Below, piece by piece: positions 35,662 through 42,857 of a DNA stretch of 64,000 nucleotides. The notes beneath the pieces were generated by a model that searched no databases, was not told the origin of the DNA, and was given only the letters and a program-made list of their open reading frames with translations. The position numbers and the translations under genes are program-made. Every line of letters begins with the position of its first letter. Positions within the stretch are counted from its first letter, which is position 1. The stretch is from Nocardioides sp. (GTDB taxonomy: Bacteria > Actinomycetota > Actinomycetes > Propionibacteriales > Nocardioidaceae): NCBI GenBank assembly GCA_020636915.1, contig JACJWV010000015.1, positions 78,628 to 142,627 on the forward strand. The letters are read 5' to 3'.

Positions 35662-36714
35662 ATGACAGCTCGAAGTCGCACCCGCACCTTCCTCTTCGGT
35701 GCCGCTGCCGCTGCGCTGCTCGCGCCGATCGCCCTGGTCGCTGCCATGGCGAGCCCGGCGTCCGCCGCGCCCGGCAAGCCGCACGAGGTCTACATGTACA
35801 AGGTCGAGAAGCACGTCGACCTCTCCGGCGAGTTCCCGGACCAGAACCTGCACGAGCACGTCTACTGCAACCCGGGCGACATCGCGCTCGACGGCATGTG
35901 GCGGGTCGACCATGTCGACCAGGCCAACCCGCCCGACACCTACGGGGACGAGCGCGACGTCTCCGTCCTCGCCTCGTACGGCGACGACATCGACCGGACG
36001 AAGTGGCACTTCCGCATGACGAACTTCGCGGACGGCGACGCGCAGATCAAGCTCTTCGCGACGTGCATCCGCGGCACTGTCGAGCAGGCATACGGTCACA
36101 CCCACGAGGTGCGCGTCACGGGGCGCGGCGACCAGCAGCACAACGGACTGCTCGCCAGCCCGAACGTGCAGTCGTTCGCCTGGGACAACGCCTGCCCCGA
36201 CGACTCCTACGCCGTGACGCCGGGCTTCAACGTGACCAGCTCCGAGTTCGGCAAGCGGGTGCGGATCGTCCGGAGCTACCCCTCGGCCGCGAACTTCCAG
36301 GGGTGGCGCTGGGCCTTCGTGGTGAGTGACCCGGTGGACATCACGGTCTACCTGCGTTGCCTGCGGACGACGACCGGCTCCGGGGGATCCGGACCGCACG
36401 CTCACCAGCTCCCGATGGCCTGGCGCCCGACCGGGCAGGGCGGCTACTTCTCCAACCTCAACGTGGTCGGGACCCAGGAGCGCCGCGTCAACTGCGACGA
36501 CGGGGCGAACGGAAACCGCTACCAGGACTACAAGGCCATGGTGGGTGCGTTCTGGATCAACGACCCGAGCCACGTGTGGTTCCTCGGCATGGACCCGCGT
36601 CCCAAGCAGCGTGCCTACAAGTTCTGGTGGGACGGCGGCGGGGACTCCGGGATCTACCTGGACGCACTGTGTGTCCGGGCCCGTACCGGCAAGCAGATCG
36701 CGCCGGTTCCCTGA
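35662..36714 (+). CDS. Secreted six-Cys paralog 1 (type A), unknown function
   Basis: A 350-aa exported protein of a family I do not recognise. The signal peptide ends about residue 35 (SPASA). Cys are at 69, 135, 178, 233, 278 and 337, the first and last of three modules: C69-C135 (ALDGMWRVDHVD to LFATC), C178-C233 (YAVTPGFNVTSS to YLRC), C278-C337 (YKAMVGAFWIN to LDALC). H-x-H linkers GHTHEV (146, 148) and PHAHQL (246, 248) follow modules 1 and 2. WFLGMDPRPKQRAYKFWWDG near 306-325 is the most conserved part. AAGGAG precedes the ATG. Paralog 2 follows after 46 bp. Confidence 0.85.
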   Translation: MTARSRTRTFLFGAAAAALLAPIALVAAMASPASAAPGKPHEVYMYKVEKHVDLSGEFPDQNLHEHVYCNPGDIALDGMWRVDHVDQANPPDTYGDERDVSVLASYGDDIDRTKWHFRMTNFADGDAQIKLFATCIRGTVEQAYGHTHEVRVTGRGDQQHNGLLASPNVQSFAWDNACPDDSYAVTPGFNVTSSEFGKRVRIVRSYPSAANFQGWRWAFVVSDPVDITVYLRCLRTTTGSGGSGPHAHQLPMAWRPTGQGGYFSNLNVVGTQERRVNCDDGANGNRYQDYKAMVGAFWINDPSHVWFLGMDPRPKQRAYKFWWDGGGDSGIYLDALCVRARTGKQIAPVP

Positions 36715-36760
36715 CGGCACCTCCAGCCCCATTCCTGCGAACCACGAGGAGATCGTCGCC

Positions 36761-37831
36761 ATGACGCTAGCCAGCCGGATCCGCGTCGCGGCAGCCATTG
36801 GAGCGCTCGTGGCTCCCCTGGCTCTCGTGGCCGCGTCGACGTCCCCCGCGGACGCCGGCACCCCGAAGCACAAGCACGAGATGGTGCTCTACAAGGTCGA
36901 GAGCACCGTCAAGCTCAGCGACGCGAGCCTCGACACCGAGTCGCTGAGCTGCAGCCCCGGTGACTACGTCCTCGACGGCATGTGGCTGGTCAAGCACGTC
37001 GACCAGTACTCGCCCGACCCCGACGACGACCCGGGCTTCCCGACGGGTGGGGCCTACAACGACGAGCGTGACGTCTGGGTGCAGGCGTCGTACCCGGACC
37101 AGGGCGACCTCCGCACGTGGCGGTTCAAGTTCCAGAACAAGGCGTACGGCGACGCCCAGCTGCGGCTCGCGATCACCTGCATCAACGGCGCGACGCAGTT
37201 CACCAACGGCCACCGTCACCAGGTCTACGTCCACCATCTCTTCGGGGGTGGCGCTGCGACGACCGACGAGGGCAACGGCCGCTTCTACGTCGACTCGGGC
37301 GACCCGGGGTTCAGCACCTGTGCTGCCAACAACGAGTACTTCGTCGCACCTGGCTTCGATCTCGGCAGCACCAACTACCGGATCGTCGGCAGCTACCCGT
37401 CGACCAAGAACGCCGGGCTGTCCTGGGCCTGGGAGTTCGCCGTCGACGCCGTGCCGACGCAGCCCGCCAGCATCAACGTCTACGGCCGGTGCATCGACCG
37501 GCGCGTGCTGGCCGACTCCGGTCACCGGCACGCGATCGCCATGGCACACCTGCCCGGTCTGCCGTTCGCGTCGTGGAAGCAGAGCTTCAACCCCACCGGG
37601 TTCCCCAACGAGTTCCAGTACCAGTGCGACCAGGACTACCCCCAGTTCCACAACTACAAGGCGATGGTGGGCTGGTTCTGGATGGGTGCGCACTGGGAGC
37701 ACAACTGGTTCATCGGCATGGAGCCGCGGCCCAAGCTGCGGGCCTTCACCTTCATGAACAAGGACCCCAACCCGGCCCAGGTGAAGTACGGCACGCTGTG
37801 CATCAACGCCAGGACGTCGAACCCGGTCTGA
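36761..37831 (+). CDS. Secreted six-Cys paralog 2 (type B), unknown function
   Basis: A 356-aa exported relative of paralog 1. The signal peptide is about 32 residues (LALVAASTSPADAG). Cys at 64, 140, 187, 244, 289 and 347 match type A positions. H-x-H sites are 151/153 and 255/257. Type B differs in an acidic insert (SPDPDDDPGFP near 84-94), a YNDERDV motif, FVAPGFDLGS, QYQCDQDYPQFHNYKAMV and the ending WFIGMEPRPKLRAFTFMN, KYGTLCINARTS. It shares 46 bp spacing and GAGGAGATCGTCGCC-type leader with paralog 1, so it is probably in the same transcript. A GC-rich hairpin follows. Confidence 0.85.
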   Translation: MTLASRIRVAAAIGALVAPLALVAASTSPADAGTPKHKHEMVLYKVESTVKLSDASLDTESLSCSPGDYVLDGMWLVKHVDQYSPDPDDDPGFPTGGAYNDERDVWVQASYPDQGDLRTWRFKFQNKAYGDAQLRLAITCINGATQFTNGHRHQVYVHHLFGGGAATTDEGNGRFYVDSGDPGFSTCAANNEYFVAPGFDLGSTNYRIVGSYPSTKNAGLSWAWEFAVDAVPTQPASINVYGRCIDRRVLADSGHRHAIAMAHLPGLPFASWKQSFNPTGFPNEFQYQCDQDYPQFHNYKAMVGWFWMGAHWEHNWFIGMEPRPKLRAFTFMNKDPNPAQVKYGTLCINARTSNPV

Positions 37832-37855
37832 CGAGACCCTGACCGAGACCTGACT

Positions 37856-37883
37856 GAGCCCGCCCGTACGCCGGGGCGGGCTC
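37856..37883 (+). terminator. Hairpin terminator after paralog 2
   Basis: GAGCCCGCCC and GGGCGGGCTC arms pair around an 8-nt loop, 24 bp downstream of the paralog 2 stop, with no T-run but typical of intrinsic ends in this GC range. It would end the paralog 1-2 transcript. Confidence 0.75.
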
Positions 37884-37936
37884 GGTCGCGTCACGCCGGG
37901 TTCCCGATCAGGAGCGGGGTCGACGGTCTGGTCCTG

Positions 37937-38070
37937 TGGAGCAGACCACCGCGAGGTCGCGGCACGAACGGCTGACACAGGACTACCCTGGAAGTGCCAC
38001 ACCGCCCCACGTCCTCGGGGACCGCGAACCAAGATCTCGGTCTCGGGATGCCCGTTTGGAGGCGGTGGTC
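37937..38070 (+). promoter_or_regulatory. Shared promoter and leader before paralog 3
   Basis: TGGAGCAGACCA at 37937-37948, a TACCCT -10 at 37984-37989 and CCCCACGTCCTCGGGG at 38005-38020 (21 bp from the -10) precede an untranslated leader of about 75 nt ending in TTGGAGGCGGTGGTC before the ATG. The same order and spacing recur before paralogs 4 and 6, and a variant before paralog 5. CCCC/GGGG can form a small hairpin in the RNA or act as a DNA site. Confidence 0.65.
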
Positions 38071-39099
38071 ATGGCCACCAGGTTCCGTTCCGCCCTCGTC
38101 GGTGCCGCCGCCGCGGCGCTCATCATGCCGGCCGTTGCTGTGCTCGCCGGAGCCGCGCCCGCCTCAGCGAGCTCGCCACGTCCGCACGAGGTGGCGATGT
38201 ACAAGGTCGAGAGGCACGTCGACCTCGGTGGTGAGTACCCCGACAACTGGATCGACACGACACTTTCCTGCAACGGCGGCGACTACGTGCTCGAGGGCAT
38301 GTGGCGGGTCGACCACGTCGACCAGGCTCAGCCGCCGGACAGCTTCGGCGACGAGCGCAACGTGACGATGGCCGGGTCGTACGGAGACGTCAGCGACGTC
38401 AGCAAGTGGCACTTCCGCATGACGAACTTCGCCGACGGTGACGCACAGATCAAGCTGTTCCTGACGTGCATCCGCGGTCAGGTCGACCCGGCATTCGGGC
38501 ATGCCCACAACCTGGTCATCTCGGCGCAGAAGTCGGTGACCCAGTCGTCGATGCCTGCCGGAAGCGCCACCGTGGCCATGAGCCCCGGATGTGACGTGAG
38601 CGCCCTTCCGGTGGCCCCTGGGTTCAGCTTCTCGTCGCACGCGCAGGGGTCCCGGATCTACCGGAGCTGGCCGTCGACCGACCTTCGCAGCTGGCAGTGG
38701 GCGTTCCAGGTCAACGTCGCCAACCTGGACGTGACCACGACACTCCGTTGCCTGGACTTCGCGACGACACAGGGCGGCGCAGGATCTCACGTTCACAAGC
38801 TGTTCTCCGCCTTCCGTCCGGTCGGCTCCGCCGGCGACCACCAGTACCTGGACGTGAGCGGGATGCAGGAACGGCGCATCAACTGTGACGACGGCGCCGA
38901 CGGCAAGTACTTCTCGGACTACAAGGCCATGGTGGGGGCGTTCTGGATCGACGACTACACCCACGCCTGGTTCCTGGGGATGGACCCGCGGCCCAAGCAG
39001 CGGTCCTACAAGTTCTGGTGGGACGGCAGCGGCTCGAACAACGTCTGGCTGGGCGCACAGTGCATCCGGGCCCGGACGGGCAAGCAGGTCGCCTCGTGA
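38071..39099 (+). CDS. Secreted six-Cys paralog 3 (type A), unknown function
   Basis: A 342-aa exported type A protein. The signal peptide MATRFRSALVGAAAAALIMP continues to about residue 33 (ASASS). Six Cys occupy the same module boundaries (LSCNGG, LTCIRG, PGCDVS, LRCLDF, INCDDG, AQCIRA). H-x-H sites are GHAHNL and SHVHKL. The ending WFLGMDPRPKQRSYKFWWDG and TGKQVAS is close to paralog 1. Module 2 is the most divergent part (SHAQGSRIYRSWPSTDLRSW). It has its own leader and a terminator 20 bp after the stop. Confidence 0.85.
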   Translation: MATRFRSALVGAAAAALIMPAVAVLAGAAPASASSPRPHEVAMYKVERHVDLGGEYPDNWIDTTLSCNGGDYVLEGMWRVDHVDQAQPPDSFGDERNVTMAGSYGDVSDVSKWHFRMTNFADGDAQIKLFLTCIRGQVDPAFGHAHNLVISAQKSVTQSSMPAGSATVAMSPGCDVSALPVAPGFSFSSHAQGSRIYRSWPSTDLRSWQWAFQVNVANLDVTTTLRCLDFATTQGGAGSHVHKLFSAFRPVGSAGDHQYLDVSGMQERRINCDDGADGKYFSDYKAMVGAFWIDDYTHAWFLGMDPRPKQRSYKFWWDGSGSNNVWLGAQCIRARTGKQVAS

Positions 39100-39118
39100 T
39101 CCGTTGAGCTCGGGTCGA

Positions 39119-39156
39119 CTGACGAGGCCCGCTCCTCCCGGGGCGGGCCTCGTCAG
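39119..39156 (+). terminator. Hairpin terminator after paralog 3
   Basis: CTGACGAGGCCCGC pairs perfectly with GCGGGCCTCGTCAG around a short GC-rich loop, 20 bp after the stop. It is the strongest of the five hairpins that follow paralogs 2 to 6. Confidence 0.8.
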
Positions 39157-39178
39157 GCTCCGGTCCGGTTCGGACCAC

Positions 39179-39309
39179 TGGAGCAGACCAGGCAACGAGA
39201 ACGGCGCGAGCCGGACCTGGCGGGACTAGATTGGCGGTGCCACACCGCCCCACGTCCTCGGGGACCGCAGATTCGACATTGGTCTCGGGTTCCGTTGGAG
39301 GCGGTGGTC
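39179..39309 (+). promoter_or_regulatory. Shared promoter and leader before paralog 4
   Basis: TGGAGCAGACCA at 39179-39190, TAGATT at 39227-39232, and CCCCACGTCCTCGGGG at 39248-39263, again 21 bp from the -10. The 30 bases around this motif are identical to those before paralog 3. The leader ends in GTTGGAGGCGGTGGTC before the ATG. Identity in non-coding sequence across diverged coding paralogs suggests functional constraint or recent gene conversion. Confidence 0.65.
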
Positions 39310-40392
39310 ATGCCCACCAGGTTCCGTCCCACTCTCATCAGTGCCGCCGCCGCGGCGCTCCTGCTGCCGTTCCTGTCGGCGTTCGTCGGAGCGGCGCCCG
39401 CTGTGGCCGGACGCGACATGCACAAGCACGAGGTCGCGATGTACCGGGTCGACAAGTACGTCAAGCTCGCTGGCGTGGGCACCGACACGGTGGGTGACAC
39501 CCCGTTCCAGTCCCTGTCCTGCAATGGCGGCGACACGGTCACCGACGGGATGTGGCTGGTCGACCACGTCGACCCGTACGTCCCGGTCACCGATCCTGAC
39601 GGCGACCCCGACTACCCGCCGGACGGCCCCGACCCGAGCGCCTACAACGACCAGCGCGACGTGCAGGTCGACGCGTCCTATCCCTCGTGGGACAACCGCA
39701 CCTGGAACTTCAGGTTCGACAACACCGCGTACGGCGACGCACAGGTCAAGCTGTACGTGCTCTGCATCCACGGTTCCACGGAGCAGGCCAGCGGGCACAA
39801 CCACAGCATCTCCGTGGGCATGCTGGGGACCGAGACCAGCAGCAGCACGAGCTACAGCTGGCAGAAGCTGTGCACCAAGGACCAGTACTTCGTCGCTCCG
39901 GGATTCGAGCTGCACGGTGCCCCGTACCGGCTGGTCGGCAGCTTCCCGAAGTCCGGACCGAACCCGTCCGTGCCCGCGGACACCAAGGGCTGGAACTGGG
40001 AGTTCGCCCTGAGCAACCCCAACCACCCTGCCTCGTTCGGGAACGCCACGTTCTACGGCAAGTGCATCAACCGGCTGACCACCGTCGCGTGGCCCGCCCA
40101 CCAGCACGCCATCTCGATGCGGTGGGCGCCCACCAGCTACGTGGACCGGACCGTCGGGCCGGGTAGCCCCCAGTGGGTGCAGTACCAGTGCGACGAGGAC
40201 AACTCGGCCATGCACAACTACAAGGCCATGACCGCGTCGTTCTACCTCCTGAACAACAGCAAGACGTGGTTCCTCGGCATGGAGCCCCGCCCGAAGATCC
40301 GTGCCTACTCGTTCCTGGCGACCACCAGCAACCAGACCGTGAAGGTGGGAACCCTCTGCATCGACGGCCGGACCTCGTTCAAGATCAAGTAG
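39310..40392 (+). CDS. Secreted six-Cys paralog 4 (type B), unknown function
   Basis: A 360-aa exported type B protein. The signal peptide MPTRFRPTLISAAAAALLLP runs to about residue 33. It keeps the type B marks: HVDPYVPVTDPDGDPDYPPD, an acidic insert longer than in paralog 2, YNDQRDVQV, YFVAPGFELHG, QYQCDEDNSAMHNYKAM and WFLGMEPRPKIRAYSFLA, ending KVGTLCIDGRTS. Six Cys and two H-x-H sites (GHNHSI, AHQHAI) are present. The signal peptide and leader resemble those of the adjacent type A genes 3, 5 and 6 rather than type B paralog 2, which suggests exchange of 5' ends. Confidence 0.85.
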   Translation: MPTRFRPTLISAAAAALLLPFLSAFVGAAPAVAGRDMHKHEVAMYRVDKYVKLAGVGTDTVGDTPFQSLSCNGGDTVTDGMWLVDHVDPYVPVTDPDGDPDYPPDGPDPSAYNDQRDVQVDASYPSWDNRTWNFRFDNTAYGDAQVKLYVLCIHGSTEQASGHNHSISVGMLGTETSSSTSYSWQKLCTKDQYFVAPGFELHGAPYRLVGSFPKSGPNPSVPADTKGWNWEFALSNPNHPASFGNATFYGKCINRLTTVAWPAHQHAISMRWAPTSYVDRTVGPGSPQWVQYQCDEDNSAMHNYKAMTASFYLLNNSKTWFLGMEPRPKIRAYSFLATTSNQTVKVGTLCIDGRTSFKIK

Positions 40393-40404
40393 CCCATCAC
40401 GAGC

Positions 40405-40437
40405 ACGGGCTCGCTCCGCACGTCGGGGCGGGCCCGT
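40405..40437 (+). terminator. Hairpin terminator after paralog 4
   Basis: ACGGGCTCGCTCC and GGGGCGGGCCCGT pair with two G-U type mismatches, 12 bp after the stop. A similar GGGGCGGGC arm appears in the other copies of this hairpin. Confidence 0.7.
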
Positions 40438-40496
40438 TGGCATACCTCCGGTATGGACCGGGGCCAGGAAGGCCTGTCGGGGCGGTGGGAGAGGAC

Positions 40497-40583
40497 TAGC
40501 CTGGACGTGCCGGAGCGGGGTTCCCACCCACGTCCTCGGGGCTGCGACTTCGTCTCGTCCTCGTGCCGATGGAGGCGGTGGCC
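40497..40583 (+). promoter_or_regulatory. Variant shared promoter and leader before paralog 5
   Basis: TAGCCT at 40497-40502 in the GGACTAG context shared with the other copies, and CCCACGTCCTCGGGG at 40527-40541, here about 30 bp from the -10 because of an insertion. AGACCA is absent. The leader ends GATGGAGGCGGTGGCC. It is the most diverged of the four leaders. Confidence 0.6.
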
Positions 40584-41612
40584 ATGACCACCAGGTTCCG
40601 TACCACTCTCGTCAGTGCCGCTGCCGCGGCGCTGCTCCTGCCGTTCCTCGCGGCGCTCGCCGGAGCCGCCCCCGCCTCAGCGTCCTCGCCACGCCCGCAC
40701 GTCGTGGCGATGTACAAGGTCGAGAAGCACGTCGACCTGTCCGGTGAGTTCCCGGACAACGCGATCGAGACGACCCTGTCGTGCAGCGGCGGTGACTACG
40801 TGCTCGACGGCATGTGGCGCGTGGACCACGTCGACCAGGCCAACCCGCCGGAGACGACAGGCGACGAGCGCGACGTCTACGTGAACGCGTCGTACGGCGA
40901 CGCCACCGACACCAGCCAGTGGCACTACCGGATCACCAACTACGCCGACGGTGACGCCCAGCTCAAGCTCTTCCTGACCTGCATCCGCGGCCAGGTCGAG
41001 CAGGCCTACAACCACGCGCACGGCGTGGTCCTGTCGGGGCAGTACTTCAACGTGGCCCTGCCGCTGGTCGCCGGTGGCCAGGAGCTCAACTTCCCGGCCA
41101 CCTGCAACGCGGGTGAGGTGGCGGTCGCCCCCGGCTTCAGCCTGGCCGACAACGACCACAAGGTCCGGGTCTACCGGAGCCTGGCCCGGTCCGCGTTCCG
41201 CAGCTGGCGCTGGGCCTTCTACGCCGTCGACCCGGGTGTCGGGCTGACCACGACCATGCGGTGCCTGCAGGTGAAGACCACTCCTGGAGGCAACGGTCCG
41301 CACGCCCACAACCTGATGTGGGCAGGACGGCCGTGGGGAGACCAGCTGGTCGGACAGTGGCTGGACGTCGTCGGAGCGCAGGAGCGCAGGATCGCCTGCG
41401 ACGACGGCGCGGACGGCAGGTACTACCAGGACTACAAGGCGATGGTGGCGTCGTTCTACCTCGGCGACCCCACGCACGAGTGGTTCCTCGGGATGGACCC
41501 GCGGCCCAAGCAGCGCGCCTACAAGTTCTGGTGGGACGGCGGCGGGGACAACGCTGCCTACCTGAACGTGCTCTGCATCCGCACCAAGACCGGCAAGCAG
41601 ATCGCCCCGTGA
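40584..41612 (+). CDS. Secreted six-Cys paralog 5 (type A), unknown function
   Basis: A 342-aa exported type A protein, closest to paralog 6. The signal peptide MTTRFRTTLVSAAAAALLLP continues to ASASS. Modules contain VLDGMWRVDHVDQANPPETT, VAVAPGFSLADNDHKVRVYR and YYQDYKAMVASFYLGD. Cys positions (LSCSGG, LTCIRG, ATCNAG, MRCLQV, IACDDG, VLCIRT) and H-x-H linkers (NHAHGV, PHAHNL) are kept. WFLGMDPRPKQRAYKFWWDG is identical to paralog 1. Confidence 0.85.
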   Translation: MTTRFRTTLVSAAAAALLLPFLAALAGAAPASASSPRPHVVAMYKVEKHVDLSGEFPDNAIETTLSCSGGDYVLDGMWRVDHVDQANPPETTGDERDVYVNASYGDATDTSQWHYRITNYADGDAQLKLFLTCIRGQVEQAYNHAHGVVLSGQYFNVALPLVAGGQELNFPATCNAGEVAVAPGFSLADNDHKVRVYRSLARSAFRSWRWAFYAVDPGVGLTTTMRCLQVKTTPGGNGPHAHNLMWAGRPWGDQLVGQWLDVVGAQERRIACDDGADGRYYQDYKAMVASFYLGDPTHEWFLGMDPRPKQRAYKFWWDGGGDNAAYLNVLCIRTKTGKQIAP

Positions 41613-41636
41613 CCTGCTGAGCCCGGTGTGATCCTC

Positions 41637-41668
41637 GGAGCCCGTCCCGCAACGTCGGGGCGGGCTCC
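41637..41668 (+). terminator. Hairpin terminator after paralog 5
   Basis: GGAGCCCGTCCCG and CGGGGCGGGCTCC pair with one wobble around a short loop containing CAACGT, 25 bp after the stop. Confidence 0.7.
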
Positions 41669-41721
41669 AGGCCGTCGTACGGACGGCCCCGATACGGGTC
41701 CGGGCGGGGTGGGGCGAGGAC

Positions 41722-41806
41722 TAGAGTGGTGGTGCCGCACCGCCCCACGTCCTCGGGGACCGCAACCCAGATCCGGTCTCGGGATGCCCTGTTGGAGGCG
41801 GTGGTC
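41722..41806 (+). promoter_or_regulatory. Shared promoter and leader before paralog 6
   Basis: TAGAGT at 41722-41727 and CCCCACGTCCTCGGGG at 41743-41758, 21 bp apart as in copies 3 and 4. The leader ends TGTTGGAGGCGGTGGTC before the ATG. No AGACCA site is visible upstream. Confidence 0.62.
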
Positions 41807-42838
41807 ATGACCACCAGGTTCCGTTCGACCCTCGTCAGTGCCGCGGCCGCAGCACTCGTCCTGCCGTTCCTCGCGGCGTTGGTCGGAGCCGCGCCCGCCC
41901 AGGGGAGCTCGCCACGTCCGCACGGGGTGGCGATGTACAAGGTCGAGAAGCACGTCGACCTGTCCGGCGAGATCCCCGACAACTTCGTGGACACCACGCT
42001 GTCCTGCTACGGCGGGGACGACGTGCTCGACGGCATGTGGCGCGTGGACCACGTCGACCAGGCGGACCCGCCGGCCACCAACGGCGACGAGCGCGACGTC
42101 TACGTGAGCGCGTCGTACGGCGACGCCGCCAACCCGGGTCTGTGGCACTACCGGATCACCAACTACGCCGACGGTGACGCCCAGCTCAAGCTCTTCCTGA
42201 CCTGCATCCGTGGCCAGGTCGACCGGGCGTGGGGGCACACGCACGACATCGTGCTCTCGGACCAGAAGTCGACCACCTGGAGCAACATGCAGACAGGCAC
42301 GGGGGTCCAGGTGGTGTTCAACAGCAGCTTCTGCCAGGCCGGCCAGCTCGCCGTCGCCCCGGGCTTCAACCTCTCCGACGACGTCCACCGGCTGCGTGTG
42401 GTCAGCAGCTACAACGCGATCGACCTCCTGACCTGGCGCTGGGGCTTCATCGTGACCGACTCCGGTGCCGACCTGGTGCTCAGCCAGCGCTGCCTCCAGG
42501 TCAAGACGGCGGCAGGTGGCAACGGCCCGCACGCCCACAACCTCCTGAACGCCCGGCGCCCGGCCGGCGACGCCTGGGTGGGCGAGTCGCTGACCAGCGG
42601 ACCGCAAGAGGTACGGATCAGCTGCGACGACGGCGTGGACGGCAAGCGCTACCAGGACTACAAGGCGATGATGGCCACGTTCTACCTGGACAACCCGAGC
42701 CACTCCTGGTTCCTCGGGATGGACCCACGACCCAAGTCGCGTGCGTACAAGCTCTGGTGGGACGGGAGCGGCACCAACGGTGCCTACCTGAGCACCCTGT
42801 GCATCCGCACCACGACCGGCAAGCAGATCGCCCCGTGA
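41807..42838 (+). CDS. Secreted six-Cys paralog 6 (type A), unknown function
   Basis: A 343-aa exported type A protein. The signal peptide MTTRFRSTLVSAAAAALVLP is almost the same as in paralog 5. The N-terminal module (VLDGMWRVDHVDQADPPATN, WHYRITNYADGDAQLKLFLT) is nearly identical to paralog 5, while module 2 (VFNSSFCQAGQLAVAPGFNL) differs more. Six Cys and H-x-H sites (GHTHDI, PHAHNL) are kept. The ending is WFLGMDPRPKSRAYKLWWDG. It is the last of the array and its terminator lies inside the 3' end of the convergent gene. Confidence 0.85.
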   Translation: MTTRFRSTLVSAAAAALVLPFLAALVGAAPAQGSSPRPHGVAMYKVEKHVDLSGEIPDNFVDTTLSCYGGDDVLDGMWRVDHVDQADPPATNGDERDVYVSASYGDAANPGLWHYRITNYADGDAQLKLFLTCIRGQVDRAWGHTHDIVLSDQKSTTWSNMQTGTGVQVVFNSSFCQAGQLAVAPGFNLSDDVHRLRVVSSYNAIDLLTWRWGFIVTDSGADLVLSQRCLQVKTAAGGNGPHAHNLLNARRPAGDAWVGESLTSGPQEVRISCDDGVDGKRYQDYKAMMATFYLDNPSHSWFLGMDPRPKSRAYKLWWDGSGTNGAYLSTLCIRTTTGKQIAP

Positions 42839-42857
42839 CCAGCTGACCCGAGGGTGA

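Noticed and set aside
35179..36873. Minus-strand frame across the first secreted paralog
   Set aside because: Shadow; sense strand has signal peptide, ribosome site and terminator-linked paralogs.
35662..42838. Secreted paralogs as phage tail, S-layer or toxin-immunity array
   Set aside because: No phage genes, no immunity-like partners between copies, no repeats of S-layer homology type.
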